Of a stretch of DNA of 26,678 bases, positions 1 to 10,580 are shown piece after piece. A program made the translations under genes and the position numbers. This DNA is from Gemmatimonadota bacterium. GTDB lineage: Bacteria > Latescibacterota > UBA2968 > UBA8231. Position 1 is the stretch's first letter, and each line of letters opens with the position of its first letter. A model generated the notes under the pieces. It saw only the letters and a program-made list of their open reading frames with translations, had not been told where the DNA came from and ran no database searches. The DNA is taken from assembly GCA_018673255.1 (NCBI GenBank), contig JABHDC010000214.1:1-26678 (forward strand), given 5' to 3'.

Positions 1-330
1 GTCTACGCGCTGGTCGAAAGACCGGAACTATTCAACCGCGTCTTTCTCACCAGCCCGGTGGTGGCCTGGGATGACGGGGTGCTACTGAAGGCCGAAGAGA
101 AGATGGCGGCCAGCAGAGACCAGCTGCCGGTGCGGCTCTATATGGCCGCCGGTGGCCAGGAGAACCCGGAGTGGATGCTGCAGCCGATGCGGCGCTTCGC
201 GGAGCGGCTGCAGAAACGTGGATACGCAGGTCTGGAGGTGGAAATCGATATCGTCGAGGGTGAAAACCACCACACGATCGCGCCGATCGGCATCACCCGC
301 GGGCTGATGCGCATGTTTCCGCGAGAATAG
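1..330 (+). CDS. Alpha/beta-hydrolase esterase (COG2819-like), C-terminal part
   Basis: This is the last 109 codons of a gene that begins before the window; the frame is open from base 1 and ends at TAG 328-330. The protein reads VYALVERPELFNRVFLTSP, then an extended strand (LPVRLYMAAGGQEN) and ends with GENHHTIAPIGITRGLMRMF. That pattern (a 'sP..wwd' strand, a 'lyl..G..E' strand, then the catalytic His loop before a 'GL..ff' helix) fits the predicted alpha/beta-hydrolase esterases related to siderophore and acetyl esterases (PF00756/COG2819). The His of the E-N-H-H segment is the likely catalytic base. The nucleophile Ser is outside the window, so activity cannot be judged. An internal ATG at 121 is not a plausible start because conserved sequence precedes it. 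In this setting a carbohydrate-ester hydrolase is possible, but that is inference. Confidence 0.75.
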   Translation, partial: VYALVERPELFNRVFLTSPVVAWDDGVLLKAEEKMAASRDQLPVRLYMAAGGQENPEWMLQPMRRFAERLQKRGYAGLEVEIDIVEGENHHTIAPIGITRGLMRMFPRE

Positions 331-444
331 GGGCATCAGCCTGTCTGGTCATCGTAGTGCCGACCATTCGGGCGCTTCTGTCACCGGAATGCTAACGCCA
401 CCATAGGCACCACCACTGCTGCAATCGAAGAGGGTCAGGCCACC

Positions 445-1734
445 ATGCACTTCATTGCCCGAGAAGAAATCGTTATCCTCGAATCACCCGACCCGAGGCT
501 CATCCCTACGTGCAGTCCCGGCATCTGCCGGCTGCCCGGCGGCCGTCTGGTGGTCACCGACGGCCTGCGCGGCGCCGACAGCGATGACATTCCAGAGCCG
601 AAGTACTGCGAACGTCCAGGCCATTTCTGGCAGGGACAGGTATTCACCAGTGACGACGGGGGCCGCACCTGGGACGCCGGAGTTCGCTATCCCATCATGC
701 ACGCCCGCCCCTTCGTGGCCGGTGGTGCTCTTTACATCATCGGCCACGCCGGCGACCTCATGATCATGCGGTCCGACGACGACGGTCTCACCTGGTCCGA
801 GCCCGTGGCCCTCACCGAGGGGCAGTTCTGGCACCAGGCCCCGTGCAATACCATCGAGGCCAACGGCTGTGTCTATCTGGTCATGGAGCGACGGGTCAGC
901 TTCGATATCGACAACTGGTATGTGGGCGAGCTGGCGCCGGTGCTCATGCGCGGCCGTCTGGGTGATGACCTGACGGACCCGGCGGCCTGGGCCCTGGCCT
1001 CGGAGCTCTCATTCCGCGACGCCCTGTCCGGGGTTGCAGAGGATCCCGTCGGTGGTGTCCCCGATCTGGACTACTCCGGCGTGCCGTTCTTCCCGTGTCC
1101 ATACCCCCGCGGCACGGAGGTAGTCCCGGGCCGGGGCTGCGCCCCCCTCGGCTGGCTCGAGACCAACGTGGTGCAGTTCACAGACCCACGCCACCTGTGG
1201 CACGATCCCGACGGAAAGACCTTTCACCTGTGGATGCGGGCCCACACGGGCGGCACCGGTCTGGCCGCCATCGCCAAGGTTGTCGAAGAGAGTCCGGGGG
1301 CAGGCGCCATGACCACGGTGCTGGAGAAGGCCCCGTCGGGCAAGAAGATGCTCTACGTGCCATGCCCGGGCGGGCAGATGAAGTTCCACATCCTGCAGGA
1401 TGACCAGACCGGGCTTTTCTGGCTCCTCAGCACCCAGGCGACGGACAGCATGACCCGGCCGGAATTGCTCCCGGCCAATCGATTCAACCTGCCCAACAAC
1501 GAGCGTCGTCGCCTGCAGCTACACTTCTCCACCAACTGCATCGACTGGTGCTTTGCCGGACTGGTGACGGCCGGTGATGTCGAGCAAGCGGCCCGACACT
1601 ACGCCAGCATGGTCATCGACGGAGACGATCTCCACGTGGCCAGCCGCTCCGGCGACGAGCGCGCCAGCAGCTCCCACGACGGCAACCTGGTGACTCTGCA
1701 TACGGTGCCGAACTTCAGGGGACTGGCCTACTGA
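445..1734 (+). CDS. BNR/sialidase-like beta-propeller protein
   Basis: A 429-residue protein with Asp-box motifs of the sialidase/BNR fold: SDDGGRTW at residues 69-76 and SDDDGLTW at 110-117, plus a degenerate third copy (STNCIDW, about 362-368). Spacing and the repeated 'dGrLvv' strands fit a six-bladed propeller like that of exo-alpha-sialidases (GH33) and related glycoside hydrolases. I cannot place the sialidase Arg triad or the Tyr/Glu nucleophile pair with certainty, so sialidase activity is not shown; many family members from environmental bacteria are uncharacterised. The start at ATG 445 has a purine-rich GAAGAGGG about ten bases upstream. No signal peptide is visible, so it may be cytoplasmic. 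It is followed after 62 bp by a co-directional beta-helix gene, and the two probably form one transcription unit. Confidence 0.8.
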   Translation: MHFIAREEIVILESPDPRLIPTCSPGICRLPGGRLVVTDGLRGADSDDIPEPKYCERPGHFWQGQVFTSDDGGRTWDAGVRYPIMHARPFVAGGALYIIGHAGDLMIMRSDDDGLTWSEPVALTEGQFWHQAPCNTIEANGCVYLVMERRVSFDIDNWYVGELAPVLMRGRLGDDLTDPAAWALASELSFRDALSGVAEDPVGGVPDLDYSGVPFFPCPYPRGTEVVPGRGCAPLGWLETNVVQFTDPRHLWHDPDGKTFHLWMRAHTGGTGLAAIAKVVEESPGAGAMTTVLEKAPSGKKMLYVPCPGGQMKFHILQDDQTGLFWLLSTQATDSMTRPELLPANRFNLPNNERRRLQLHFSTNCIDWCFAGLVTAGDVEQAARHYASMVIDGDDLHVASRSGDERASSSHDGNLVTLHTVPNFRGLAY

Positions 1735-1796
1735 GAGGTGCGCCCTGTGTCTGCGTGCCACGGTTGCCAGCGACGCCGACTCGAGCGACAAAGACC

Positions 1797-3920
1797 ATGG
1801 AAACCTACTACATAGCGACATCCGGCAGCGACGACGATCCGGGAACGCAGGACCAACCCTTCGCCACCCTCACAAGGGCCAGGGACGCCATCCGGGAGCG
1901 GCGCGCCACCGGCGAGTTGGGCAATGTCCCCGTCGTGGTGACGATTCGACAGGGCCGGTACCGCATCACCGAATCCCTGACCCTCACGGCCCAGGACTCG
2001 GGAACCGCGGGGGCACCGGTAACCTGGCAGGCCGCTTCCGGCGAGGAGGTGTTTCTCGGTGGCGGCGTGTCGTTGACGGCATGGCAGCCGGTAACAGATG
2101 GCGTGGTCCGAAGCCGCCTGCCCCCGGAGGCCCGCGACCACGTTCGGCAGATCGAGCTGCGCGCCCACGGCATCACTGACTTTGGCACCGTTGCACCCGG
2201 GGAGCGGCGTGCGGAGCTCTTCTTCGACCATCGTTATCTGACTCTGGCCAGATACCCCAACCACGACTGGCTTCGCATCGCCGCTGTCACCGAGGAGGCG
2301 AAAGCCGCGCGACCGATTTCGGACCCGAAGCGGCCGAGTCTGAACCGGCACGAAGGTCCCTTCAACTACGATGGGGATCGACCCGGACGCTGGTCGGCCG
2401 CCGATGACGTGTGGATGCACGGGTACTGGTTCCACGACTGGTCGGATGAACACCAGCGGGTGTCGAGGTTCGATACGGCGGCCAAGGAGGTATGGCCGGA
2501 GTCACCCTACCACAGGTATGGCTACAAGGAGGGGCAGCGCTACTGCTTCCTGAACCTTCTGGAAGAACTCGATGAGCCTGGCGAGTGGTACCTCGACCGG
2601 GAAACGGGCATCCTCTACCTGTGGCCCCCCTCGCCTCTGGACGAGGCCGAAGTCACCTTCCCGGATCTGGCTGAGCCGATGGTCGTGCTCGAAGAGGCCG
2701 AGCACATCCGGGTCCGCAACCTCGTTTTCGAGTACTCCCGGTGCAGCGCCGTCGTCGTTCGAGGCGGCGCCGACAACGAAATCGCCGGGTGCGTGGTGCG
2801 CAACGTTGGCGGCACCGGCATCGACATTTCGGGGGGGACACGACACGTCGTCCGCAGCTGCGATCTCTACGAGATCGCCGCCATCGGTGTTTCCCTGGAG
2901 GGAGGAGACCGCACGACCCTGACGCCGGGCGCCCACCTCATTGAGAACTGCCACATCCATCACTTTGCGGCGGTGTTGAAAACCTACCAGCCGAGTGTGC
3001 AGCTGGGAGGCGTCGGTCATCGCATCTCCCACTGCGTCATCCACGACGGTCCGCACATGGGGATCGGGTACAGCGGCAACGACCACGTCATCGAGTACTG
3101 CGACATCTCCCGCATCGCCCTGGAGACGGGAGACGTGGGCGCCACCTACACGTCTGCGGACTGGACCTTCATGGGCCACGTGTTCCGCTACAACTTCTTC
3201 CACGATATCCACGGACCCGGCCAACTCGGGTGCTTCACCATCTATCCCGACCTGCCGTGCGGGGGCATCCATCTCTACGGCAACGTCTTCTACGATGTGG
3301 ACCAGGTCTTCCACACGAACAGTGGCCGGGGGATGCTCGTCGAGAACAACCTCTTCGTCGATCACGCCCGCGGGCTCGGGTTCAACGTCTGGGATCAGCC
3401 GGCGGAGTTCCGCAAGGGTGGGAGTTGGAACATGGTGGGGCACCTCGAGGAGGTGCGCTACGACGAGCCCCCCTACAGCACGAGGTACCCCGTCCTCGCC
3501 GGCCTGGCTGAGGACTTTGCCAAGGGTGACCAACACGCCATCGAGCGGGCGTACCCGAGAGAGAATATCATCCGTCGCAATGTGAGCTGGGGTGGGTCTT
3601 TCCTCCTGCTCGGATCGCGGGCGAGCCTCGAGCACGTGCGAGTCGAGGACAACCTCATTGCCGATCCGGTGGTGCTGTCGGGATCTCCCACAGGTGAGGC
3701 CGGAGATGCAAGTGCCACTCACCGGAACGAAGACGAGGCCATCCGCGCCATCCTCGGCGGAACTGGCAACATCCTCCAGATCGGCAACCCGGGGATCGTC
3801 GATCCCGCCGGGGGAGACTTCGCCCTCACACCTGACTCACCGGCCCACCAACTCGGGTTCGAGCCGATCCCCTTCGCGGATATGGGTCTCTTCGAAGACG
3901 AGTATCGCCGGGGCACCTAG
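1797..3920 (+). CDS. Right-handed parallel beta-helix repeat protein
   Basis: A 707-residue protein opening with YYIATSGSDDDPGTQDQPF, a typical N-terminal strand-turn of right-handed beta-helix proteins (the 'G.D..pGT...PfaTl..A' motif). Residues about 300-460 hold a run of PbH1-type coils (IRVRNLVFEYSRCSAVVVRGG, NEIAGCVVRNVGGTGIDI, HVVRSCDLYEIAAIGV, HRISHCVIHDGPHMGI, HVIEYCDISRI), giving the stacked solenoid found in pectate lyases, some glycoside hydrolases and epimerases. A polysaccharide-active role is likely, but no family-specific catalytic set can be assigned. I chose ATG 1797 over the GTG at 1755 because homology begins directly at METYYIA and the 14 extra residues are unlike the family. 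No signal peptide is seen. The gene ends 13 bp from the convergent kinase gene. Confidence 0.8.
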   Translation: METYYIATSGSDDDPGTQDQPFATLTRARDAIRERRATGELGNVPVVVTIRQGRYRITESLTLTAQDSGTAGAPVTWQAASGEEVFLGGGVSLTAWQPVTDGVVRSRLPPEARDHVRQIELRAHGITDFGTVAPGERRAELFFDHRYLTLARYPNHDWLRIAAVTEEAKAARPISDPKRPSLNRHEGPFNYDGDRPGRWSAADDVWMHGYWFHDWSDEHQRVSRFDTAAKEVWPESPYHRYGYKEGQRYCFLNLLEELDEPGEWYLDRETGILYLWPPSPLDEAEVTFPDLAEPMVVLEEAEHIRVRNLVFEYSRCSAVVVRGGADNEIAGCVVRNVGGTGIDISGGTRHVVRSCDLYEIAAIGVSLEGGDRTTLTPGAHLIENCHIHHFAAVLKTYQPSVQLGGVGHRISHCVIHDGPHMGIGYSGNDHVIEYCDISRIALETGDVGATYTSADWTFMGHVFRYNFFHDIHGPGQLGCFTIYPDLPCGGIHLYGNVFYDVDQVFHTNSGRGMLVENNLFVDHARGLGFNVWDQPAEFRKGGSWNMVGHLEEVRYDEPPYSTRYPVLAGLAEDFAKGDQHAIERAYPRENIIRRNVSWGGSFLLLGSRASLEHVRVEDNLIADPVVLSGSPTGEAGDASATHRNEDEAIRAILGGTGNILQIGNPGIVDPAGGDFALTPDSPAHQLGFEPIPFADMGLFEDEYRRGT

Positions 3921-3933
3921 TAACGATAGGGGA

Positions 3934-6900
3934 CTACTGGTTCTGCAGTGTCTCGATCAACTGGGGAAACTGCTCCAGGACGGCTGCCATCTTATCGATC
4001 TCGAACATCTCGGCGTGGCCGGTCAGAGTCTCCCCCCACTGCTTGAGACGCCTATAGCCGTGTTGCTCGCCAAGTTCCCGGGCACGGGTGCCGAAGGCTT
4101 CGATGTCGTTGATCGACTGCGTTTCGTTGATCTGGGACCATGTGGCTCGCTGACTCTCGAGAGTTTCGAGGAGAAGCGCGGCCGTTGCCGACGAGAGGGG
4201 CGCATCATCGCCTGCGTTGTCGCTCTCGTCGAGGTCTTCGACGGGCAACACCATGTTGAGTTCACCCAGAAACTGGGTGAGTTCGCGGTCCACGGCGGTG
4301 AGTTGCGTGTTGACCTCGATGCCCTCGCGGATGCCAGTTTCCAGGTCTTGGGCTAACCCTTGCAGTCGCGTCGCACCCAGCGTGCCGGCAACACCCTTGA
4401 GAGAGTGCGCCGCGCGTTCGGCACCAGCGTGGTCCCCGTCGGACAGCTGGGCACTGACGAGGCGTACCGTGTCCGCCTCCGGGCCGCTCACAAAACCTCG
4501 AAGCAGGCGGATGTAGAACTCACGGTTGTTGGCCACGTTGCGCAGCCCCACCTGCACCTCAAGGCCATCGACATTCGGAAGCACCTCAGTATCTGCAGCG
4601 GCCGATGGTGGTGCTGTGGTGGCCTCGGACTGAACAGGTGCCGCCGTGACCGTAGCGCGTCGCTCAGCATCGAGGGGTGGTATCCATTGCACCAGCTTGG
4701 CAACCAAGACATCTGGATCGATCGGCTTGGCGATATGGTCATTCATACCCGCTTCCAGGCACTGTTGGCGATCCTGCTCCATGGCGTTGGCCGTCATTGC
4801 CAGGATCGGCAGAGCGTCGTATTCCCTTCGAATCTCACGGGTCGCCGTTACTCCATCCATGACCGGCATCTGCATGTCCATCAGCACCAAGTCGTAGCTG
4901 TTGTCTCTGACCTTCTGCGTGGCAATCTTGCCATCTTCGGCCAGGTCGATGGCAAAACCAGCCTGCGCCAGCAGCTCCATGGCCACCTGCTGATTCAAGA
5001 GATTGTCTTCTACGAGCAGAATGCTGGCGCCTCGAATCGGTGCCAGCGCCTCGGGTGATACACTGGCTTGCACGGAGGCGGTATCGGCGTCCGGGGCCTT
5101 GCCTCCGAGAACGCGGATCGTGGCGTCGAACAGTGAGGATGCGTTCACCGGCTTGACCAGCGACATGTCGATGCCCGCACCTTCGGCTTGCTGCAGCACG
5201 TCTTCGCGTCCATGGGCCGTGACCAACACAATCGGTGGTATCACGTCCAAAGCCAGGTCGCGGATTCGCCGCGACGTTTCGATGCCGTCGAGACCCGGCA
5301 TCTGCCAGTCCATGAAAATGACTTCGTACGCCTCGCTGCTACGATCAGCCTGGAGGATTTTCTCGAGAGCTTGTTCGCCAGAGGTGGCGGCGTGCACCCG
5401 GAACGTCATGCCTTCCAGAAGGCCGACAATGATCTCCAGAGCATGTGGATTGTCGTCGACAACGAGCACCCGACGGCCCCGCAGGTCGGGTTGCGGGAGC
5501 AACTCGTCATCCGGTATCTGAGCCAGGCCGACAGGGACGGTGAACCAGAAGGTGCTGCCTTTGCCCTGGACGCTGTCGACACCCACTTCGCCGCCCATCA
5601 ACTCAACCAGGTTCTTGGAGATCGCCAGACCCAGACCGGTGCCACCGAACTTTCGGGTCGTCGAAGTGTCGGCCTGCTGGAAGGACTGAAAGAGCTTGCT
5701 CTGCTGTTCGAGCGTCAGACCGATGCCTGTATCCTCGACCTCGAAACGAACCAGCAGGCCTTCAGGCCTCGTCTCAAGCTTGCGAGCCCGCACGACGATC
5801 TCGCCCGTCTCGGTGAACTTCACCGAGTTATTGGCGTAGTTGATCAAGACCTGGCCGACGCGCAGGGGGTCACCATTCAGGTGACGGGGAAGCTCCGGAT
5901 CGATGTCGAAGATGAGTTCCAGATTCTTGGCGGCAGCCTTGCTGCCGATCAGACTGCCGACGTTGCCCAGGACCTGATCCATATCGAAGTCGACCAGCTC
6001 CACATTCATCTTGCCGGCTTCGATCTTTGAGAAATCGAGAATGTCGTTGATGATGCCCAGAAGGTGCTGGCCCGAGCCGTGAATCTTCTTCACGTAGTCA
6101 GCCTGCTTGGGATCCAGGTCGGTACGTAGAGCAAGGTGGGCCATCCCAATGATGGCATTCATGGGTGTGCGGATCTCGTGCGACATGTTGGCCAGGAAGT
6201 CGGCCTTGGCCTGGGCTGCGGCCTCGGCCAGTTCCTTGGCTTCTACCAGTTCTACGGTCCTCGATTCCACTTGCTGCTGCAGGTGCAGGCGCTGGGTCTC
6301 GGAGGCCTTCAATCGCCAGCGGCTGAAGGCGAAGATGCCGCCCAGAACCATCAGACCATAGATCGTATACGCCGGCCACGTCTTCCATGGTGGTGAATCC
6401 ACCTGGATCTGCAGGCGGATTTCCTGTTGTGGCAGACTCCAGATGCCATCGTTGTTGGTGCCGCGTACCCGCAATGTGTAGCTGCCACCCGGCAGATTCG
6501 AGTAGCGACCAAAACGAATGTCGCCGGCATCGTACCAGTTGCGGTCGTAGCCTTCGAGGAAATACTGATACCGATTCTTCGAGACGTTGGTGAAGTTCAG
6601 GGCCACATAGGCGAACTCGAGGCTGTTGTGCCGCCAGTCGAGATGCAGCCGGGTGAGTTTCTCAAAGGCAGGCAATCCTTCGAGTTCCTGACCATCCTGC
6701 TTCAGGGAGGTCAGGGCCATGCGTGGCGGTGTCTCGTTGTCGTGCAGGTCGTCAGGATGAAAACTGTTGACGCCGTTGAAGCCGCCAAACCAGAGCTGCC
6801 CTGTTCGTGTCCGCTGCCGCGAGGTGGGCCAGAAATCATGGCTGTGCAGCCCGTCACCCTTGGTGTAGACCTTGAGAACGCGGCCGGCCTCGACGTCGTA

Positions 6901-8784
6901 GTGGACGAGGCCGATGTCAGTGCCAAGCCACAGTCGACCCCGCGCATCCTCAAGCACGTTGTGTACGATCTTGGCGGTGAAGCCCTGGTCGGTGGATATG
7001 TGCGTGAACATGCCACCGAGCTTGTCGAAGCGATCCAAGCCGCGATCGGTACAGACCCAGAAAATCCCCCGGGAGTCCTCAAGCAGATCGAACACGGTAT
7101 TGGAGGCGATCGATGTCGGGTCGCCGGCATCGTACTGATGGTGGGTGAAGCTGTCGGTGCGTTTGTCGAATTTCTCCAGCCCGCCGCCCCATGTGGCGAT
7201 CCACATGAGATTCGGGTCGTCACGATCGAGTTCGAAGCGGATCGAGGTGACGGCGGCGAAACTGTTGGGGTCATCGGGGTCGTGGCGGTAAATCCTGTGC
7301 GCCCCGGTGGCCATGTTGTAACGGTGGAAGCTCTGTTCCCAGCCGACGGCCCAGACCACATCGAGATCATCGGTATCCTGGATGATGGTATACAGCCAGG
7401 TATTGTCGGTGAGGCGCTTGGTAACCTTCCCCGTATCCCGGTCGAAGATGACCATGCCTTCAGCAGTTGATACGATGAAGTTGCCCAGGTGATCCTCGTA
7501 GAATCCTGCTGGGTAGCCATGGGGGAGCGTCGTCGAGTCGGCCGGGTCGGGTGTGAAGTGTGTGAAGTCATCGGTGGCCGGATTGTAGCGGTCGAGGCCG
7601 GCGCCAAAATTACCGAGCCACACCGTACCCTGGCGATCTTCGTAGATCGGTAGAGGGGCGTTGCTGGCCAGACTTGTCGGGTCGAAGGGATTGTTCACAT
7701 ACAGATTGAAGCGGTGGGCCTTGGGGTCGGCCTTGTCCACCTTGCCCGTGTTGTCCGTAATCCACAGAATGCCGGAGCGATCCTCCAGTGCGCCCTGGAT
7801 CGTATCCGAAGAGAAGCTGAAGGGGTCGCCGGGTTGGCTGCGATAGTGCTCGTAGGTTTGATCCCGGGGGTCGAAGAAGATCAGCCCTGCCGCTTCGATG
7901 GAGGGAATCAGGATCAGGCGCCCATCCTGGCTGAGCGTGAGATCACAGATGCTCATCTGCGGCAGGCTGCTGGCGTCTGCCGGATCGTTGCGGAAGTGCG
8001 TGAAGACGCCGGTGTCGTGATCGAAGCGGATCAAGCCATTGTCGCGTGATGCCAGCCATAGGTCGCCCTGCTGATCCTCAACGATGGCCTGAATCTCATC
8101 CGAGGGCAGGCTCCGGGGATCTTCGGGGTCGTGGCGAAAACGGGTGAACTGACCTGCGTCAATATCAAGACGCGTGACGCCATGGTGCTTCGTACCCAAC
8201 CACAGGCGCCCATTGCGATCTTCGAAGACGCTGTAGATGTCGTTGCTGGTAAGGCTGTTGGTATCATCTGGATCGTGCCAGAAATTCGCGAAGGTCTGCG
8301 TCTCGGGCGCGAAACGACTCAGACCATTCTGCGTACCGAACCAGAGCGTACCCGCCTGATCCTCGACGATCGTGCGCGACGACAGGTTGAAGGTGTTGCT
8401 CGCCAGTGAAGTCTGCGGGCTGGCAGGATCCTTGAAGAAGTTGGTAAAGGTGCCAGTGAGCTTGTCGTAGCGACTCAAACCACTGTTCGTGCCGATCCAC
8501 AGGTGGCCGTTGCTGTCTTCGAAGATCTGCGTGACGAAATCGCTGGGGATCGATCCCGGACCCTCCGTGAATTGCTTGACACTGGTACCGTCGTAACGGA
8601 CAAGGCCCTTGAAAAAGGAGCCGAACCAGAGGAAGCCATCCGTATCCTGAGTGATGGCGAAGGAGGGCTCGCCGCCGATATCAAAGGCCTGCTCGAACTT
8701 GAGCTTGGCTGCACTCAGTGCGGAAGGCATCAGCAGTGCCAGCGTGGCACCGATAACGAGCAGGGACGTACCGCAACGCCTCAT
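3934..8784 (-). CDS. Hybrid sensor histidine kinase with Reg_prop propeller, Y_Y_Y, two REC and Hpt domains
   Basis: A 1616-residue phosphorelay protein. Residues 1-25 are a signal peptide (RR then [18 protein letters not shown]). Residues about 40-680 carry about a dozen two-component-regulator propeller repeats (ED..G.LWIGT..GL.R), about 690-795 a Y_Y_Y domain, about 803-822 a membrane helix and 830-862 a coiled coil. HisKA has phospho-acceptor His869 (NMSHEIRTP). The ATPase shows the N-box (NYANNSVKF), DTGIG and GGTGLGL. Two receivers follow (Asp1159 in FMDWQMPG, Asp1303 in [11 protein letters not shown]), then an Hpt domain with His1460 (AHSLKGVAG), then an extra helical tail. The periplasmic half resembles that of HTCS regulators of polysaccharide utilisation, but there is no AraC-type output domain, so the Hpt must pass phosphate to an unlinked regulator. 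ATG 8784 (GGAAG upstream) is preferred to TTG 8787. It lies downstream of a BNR gene on the same strand. Confidence 0.93.
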   Translation of the reverse strand: MRRCGTSLLVIGATLALLMPSALSAAKLKFEQAFDIGGEPSFAITQDTDGFLWFGSFFKGLVRYDGTSVKQFTEGPGSIPSDFVTQIFEDSNGHLWIGTNSGLSRYDKLTGTFTNFFKDPASPQTSLASNTFNLSSRTIVEDQAGTLWFGTQNGLSRFAPETQTFANFWHDPDDTNSLTSNDIYSVFEDRNGRLWLGTKHHGVTRLDIDAGQFTRFRHDPEDPRSLPSDEIQAIVEDQQGDLWLASRDNGLIRFDHDTGVFTHFRNDPADASSLPQMSICDLTLSQDGRLILIPSIEAAGLIFFDPRDQTYEHYRSQPGDPFSFSSDTIQGALEDRSGILWITDNTGKVDKADPKAHRFNLYVNNPFDPTSLASNAPLPIYEDRQGTVWLGNFGAGLDRYNPATDDFTHFTPDPADSTTLPHGYPAGFYEDHLGNFIVSTAEGMVIFDRDTGKVTKRLTDNTWLYTIIQDTDDLDVVWAVGWEQSFHRYNMATGAHRIYRHDPDDPNSFAAVTSIRFELDRDDPNLMWIATWGGGLEKFDKRTDSFTHHQYDAGDPTSIASNTVFDLLEDSRGIFWVCTDRGLDRFDKLGGMFTHISTDQGFTAKIVHNVLEDARGRLWLGTDIGLVHYDVEAGRVLKVYTKGDGLHSHDFWPTSRQRTRTGQLWFGGFNGVNSFHPDDLHDNETPPRMALTSLKQDGQELEGLPAFEKLTRLHLDWRHNSLEFAYVALNFTNVSKNRYQYFLEGYDRNWYDAGDIRFGRYSNLPGGSYTLRVRGTNNDGIWSLPQQEIRLQIQVDSPPWKTWPAYTIYGLMVLGGIFAFSRWRLKASETQRLHLQQQVESRTVELVEAKELAEAAAQAKADFLANMSHEIRTPMNAIIGMAHLALRTDLDPKQADYVKKIHGSGQHLLGIINDILDFSKIEAGKMNVELVDFDMDQVLGNVGSLIGSKAAAKNLELIFDIDPELPRHLNGDPLRVGQVLINYANNSVKFTETGEIVVRARKLETRPEGLLVRFEVEDTGIGLTLEQQSKLFQSFQQADTSTTRKFGGTGLGLAISKNLVELMGGEVGVDSVQGKGSTFWFTVPVGLAQIPDDELLPQPDLRGRRVLVVDDNPHALEIIVGLLEGMTFRVHAATSGEQALEKILQADRSSEAYEVIFMDWQMPGLDGIETSRRIRDLALDVIPPIVLVTAHGREDVLQQAEGAGIDMSLVKPVNASSLFDATIRVLGGKAPDADTASVQASVSPEALAPIRGASILLVEDNLLNQQVAMELLAQAGFAIDLAEDGKIATQKVRDNSYDLVLMDMQMPVMDGVTATREIRREYDALPILAMTANAMEQDRQQCLEAGMNDHIAKPIDPDVLVAKLVQWIPPLDAERRATVTAAPVQSEATTAPPSAAADTEVLPNVDGLEVQVGLRNVANNREFYIRLLRGFVSGPEADTVRLVSAQLSDGDHAGAERAAHSLKGVAGTLGATRLQGLAQDLETGIREGIEVNTQLTAVDRELTQFLGELNMVLPVEDLDESDNAGDDAPLSSATAALLLETLESQRATWSQINETQSINDIEAFGTRARELGEQHGYRRLKQWGETLTGHAEMFEIDKMAAVLEQFPQLIETLQNQ

Positions 8785-8923
8785 CAATTGATCTTCCAGA
8801 GCTTATCGTCGAAGGGATACAGCAAGAAGCTAAGCTCCAACGGGCGGATAGACAGAATAAGTGGGATGATCGCGAGGCGTGGCGGACACCAGTGGTCGAG
8901 CACGGGTCTTCCAGCACAGGTGA

Positions 8924-10492
8924 TCAGGTTGGGGCCAGGTCGCCTGTGTTGAATCGAGTGACGACGATATGCGCACGGCGACCTGGTTCGTAGTCGGGCT
9001 CGGAACCGCCACCGTGGTGGTAGGCGCACAGGAATTCCCCCGGCGCCGGTTCTACCCAGCCCGAATACCCGAAATCGCCAGCATGGGCGTGTCGATCGTT
9101 CTGCAACTCCAGCACACGACTCCTGGCATAGGCATCCGGAAGACCCGCATCCGGCGTCCACTGCCAGTTGTAGTCGCGACCGTAGCGCGGCTCCTCGATG
9201 TGGAGCGACACCGACTGCCACAATGAATGGCCGCCTGCGTCGGTGACGGACGAAGTGGCCTCCCCTGACGGGAGAACGGTGCCAAATCCCACTCGACGTG
9301 TCCCTACCTCACCGGCAGGCACCTGGATGCGGAGTCGTTCCTCACCGTCCAACTGGAGAACACAACATCCACCATCGTACGAGATGCTGACCCGCCGTGG
9401 CTGTGTGAAGTCAGCACTGACCGATTCCGCCCCGTCGATTTCAGGGCGAATTCCGGTTGAGGTCAGGCGCCACAGCGTCCCCAGATACAGTGCCGCGGCG
9501 TCAGGATCTGCCGCATCAACTGTGACCACTGCTTCCAGGCTGGCACTGGCATGGGTCGGGTCCGTCAATGGCCGCAACGCATAGTACGTCCCTGTTCTGC
9601 CAGCCGTCGGGTGATGGACATGCAGGCCCTCAGGTGTCAGCGTGGGTTGGTCCGGTCCTGGCGCCAGGCCGTGCACCTGGAATCCGGTGTGCAGCAATTC
9701 GTCAAGCGATCCCATCCACGCCACCGTGCCCGAATCGGGTGCTACGTTCCGGTAGGTGACCAGCACCTGCCCGGCGTGTGTCAGACCGATACAGGGACGA
9801 TGACCGATCAGCGGCGTGGGAGTTGGCAGGGACCATGTGCTTCCGCCATCGTCACTCACGGCACAATACATGGGCTCGTGGACCCAGCTGTTCTCCCGCA
9901 TGATGGCCACCAGACGACCGTCGGGCATCGCCACGATCGAGGCCTCGCACAGGACCAGACAACGATCGCGGGCCAGCACGGAGAGGGGATCGAAGGTGGC
10001 GCCGCGGTCTTCAGACAGATACATCATCTGCTCCGATGATGACTGTCCGATGAGTGGCTGTCGCGCCTTGCCGCGGTGGCCATGGGCGGTGGTCAGCAGG
10101 CGCTCTTCATCCAACTCGATGAGACGATCCGGGATGCTGTGTTGCAGGCGCGGGTGCTCGCTGGCTGTCCAGGAGTTGCCGTCGTCCAGACTCCAGTAGA
10201 GAGATGATGAGGCATCATCGATAATGACCAGGTGGTTGTGACGAAGACGGCTGAATCGAGGACAGTGACCGCGCGTTGCGTTGAGGACGCGCGCCGGCGA
10301 CCACGTTGCGCCCCCGTCATCGCTGTTCCTGAGAAGGAGCTTGCTCCGCCTGGCCACATGCTGATCGGCTTCCCGATACACGATGAACAGACGGCCGTTG
10401 GCGCTGAGGCCGATGTCGGGAAAGCTGAGATAGTGGCCCGGGCGGCGGTCCACGACCACGTGCCGTTCGGTATCATGGGTCAGGGTAGGCAT
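8924..10492 (-). CDS. BNR/sialidase-like beta-propeller protein with C-terminal beta-sandwich-like region
   Basis: A 522-residue protein with four Asp boxes in its first half: SDDGGATW (57-64), SLDDGNSW (101-108), SEDRGATF (160-167) and SDDGGSTW (213-220). It also has the E-AS-IVAMPDGRLVAIMREN segment usual in BNR-repeat glycoside hydrolases. Residues about 300-460 look like a separate beta-rich module (SLEAVVTVDAADPDAAALYLGT, VSISYDGGCCVLQLDGEERL), possibly a concanavalin-like sandwich, before a last blade (GDFGYSGWVEPAPGEFLCAYHHGG). Sialidase or another exo-glycosidase function is plausible but unproven. The start is ATG 10492, with AAGAGAG just upstream; the longer frame to 10624 adds residues without family character and would run into the divergent fucosidase gene. 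No signal peptide is seen. The hybrid kinase follows 139 bp downstream on the same strand. Confidence 0.8.
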   Translation of the reverse strand: MPTLTHDTERHVVVDRRPGHYLSFPDIGLSANGRLFIVYREADQHVARRSKLLLRNSDDGGATWSPARVLNATRGHCPRFSRLRHNHLVIIDDASSSLYWSLDDGNSWTASEHPRLQHSIPDRLIELDEERLLTTAHGHRGKARQPLIGQSSSEQMMYLSEDRGATFDPLSVLARDRCLVLCEASIVAMPDGRLVAIMRENSWVHEPMYCAVSDDGGSTWSLPTPTPLIGHRPCIGLTHAGQVLVTYRNVAPDSGTVAWMGSLDELLHTGFQVHGLAPGPDQPTLTPEGLHVHHPTAGRTGTYYALRPLTDPTHASASLEAVVTVDAADPDAAALYLGTLWRLTSTGIRPEIDGAESVSADFTQPRRVSISYDGGCCVLQLDGEERLRIQVPAGEVGTRRVGFGTVLPSGEATSSVTDAGGHSLWQSVSLHIEEPRYGRDYNWQWTPDAGLPDAYARSRVLELQNDRHAHAGDFGYSGWVEPAPGEFLCAYHHGGGSEPDYEPGRRAHIVVTRFNTGDLAPT

Positions 10493-10580
10493 CTTTGTCT
10501 CTCTTGCCGTCAGGCATGTTTTCCTGCATCTGTTCAAGCACAACATGCACGAGCCGTGCCACCACCCCTGGAGATGCCCC
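10493..10580. promoter_or_regulatory. Divergent promoter region with a 7-bp inverted repeat
   Basis: The 88 bp between the divergently read BNR gene (ATG 10492) and the fucosidase gene (GTG 10581) must contain both promoters. It contains GCATGTT at 10514-10520 and its exact inverse AACATGC at 10542-10548, about 28 bp centre to centre. This could be an operator that couples the two genes. A 7-bp inverted pair is not rare by chance in such a region, so the assignment is weak. Confidence 0.3.

Noticed and set aside
2502..3722. 406-codon minus-strand open frame inside the beta-helix gene
   Set aside because: It is the antisense of a GC-rich coding region, rich in Val/Asp/His runs with no domain pattern, whereas the plus strand has clear beta-helix repeats.
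6427..7470. 347-codon plus-strand open frame inside the propeller kinase
   Set aside because: Antisense to Reg_prop repeats; repetitive composition mirrors the real gene and no family is seen.
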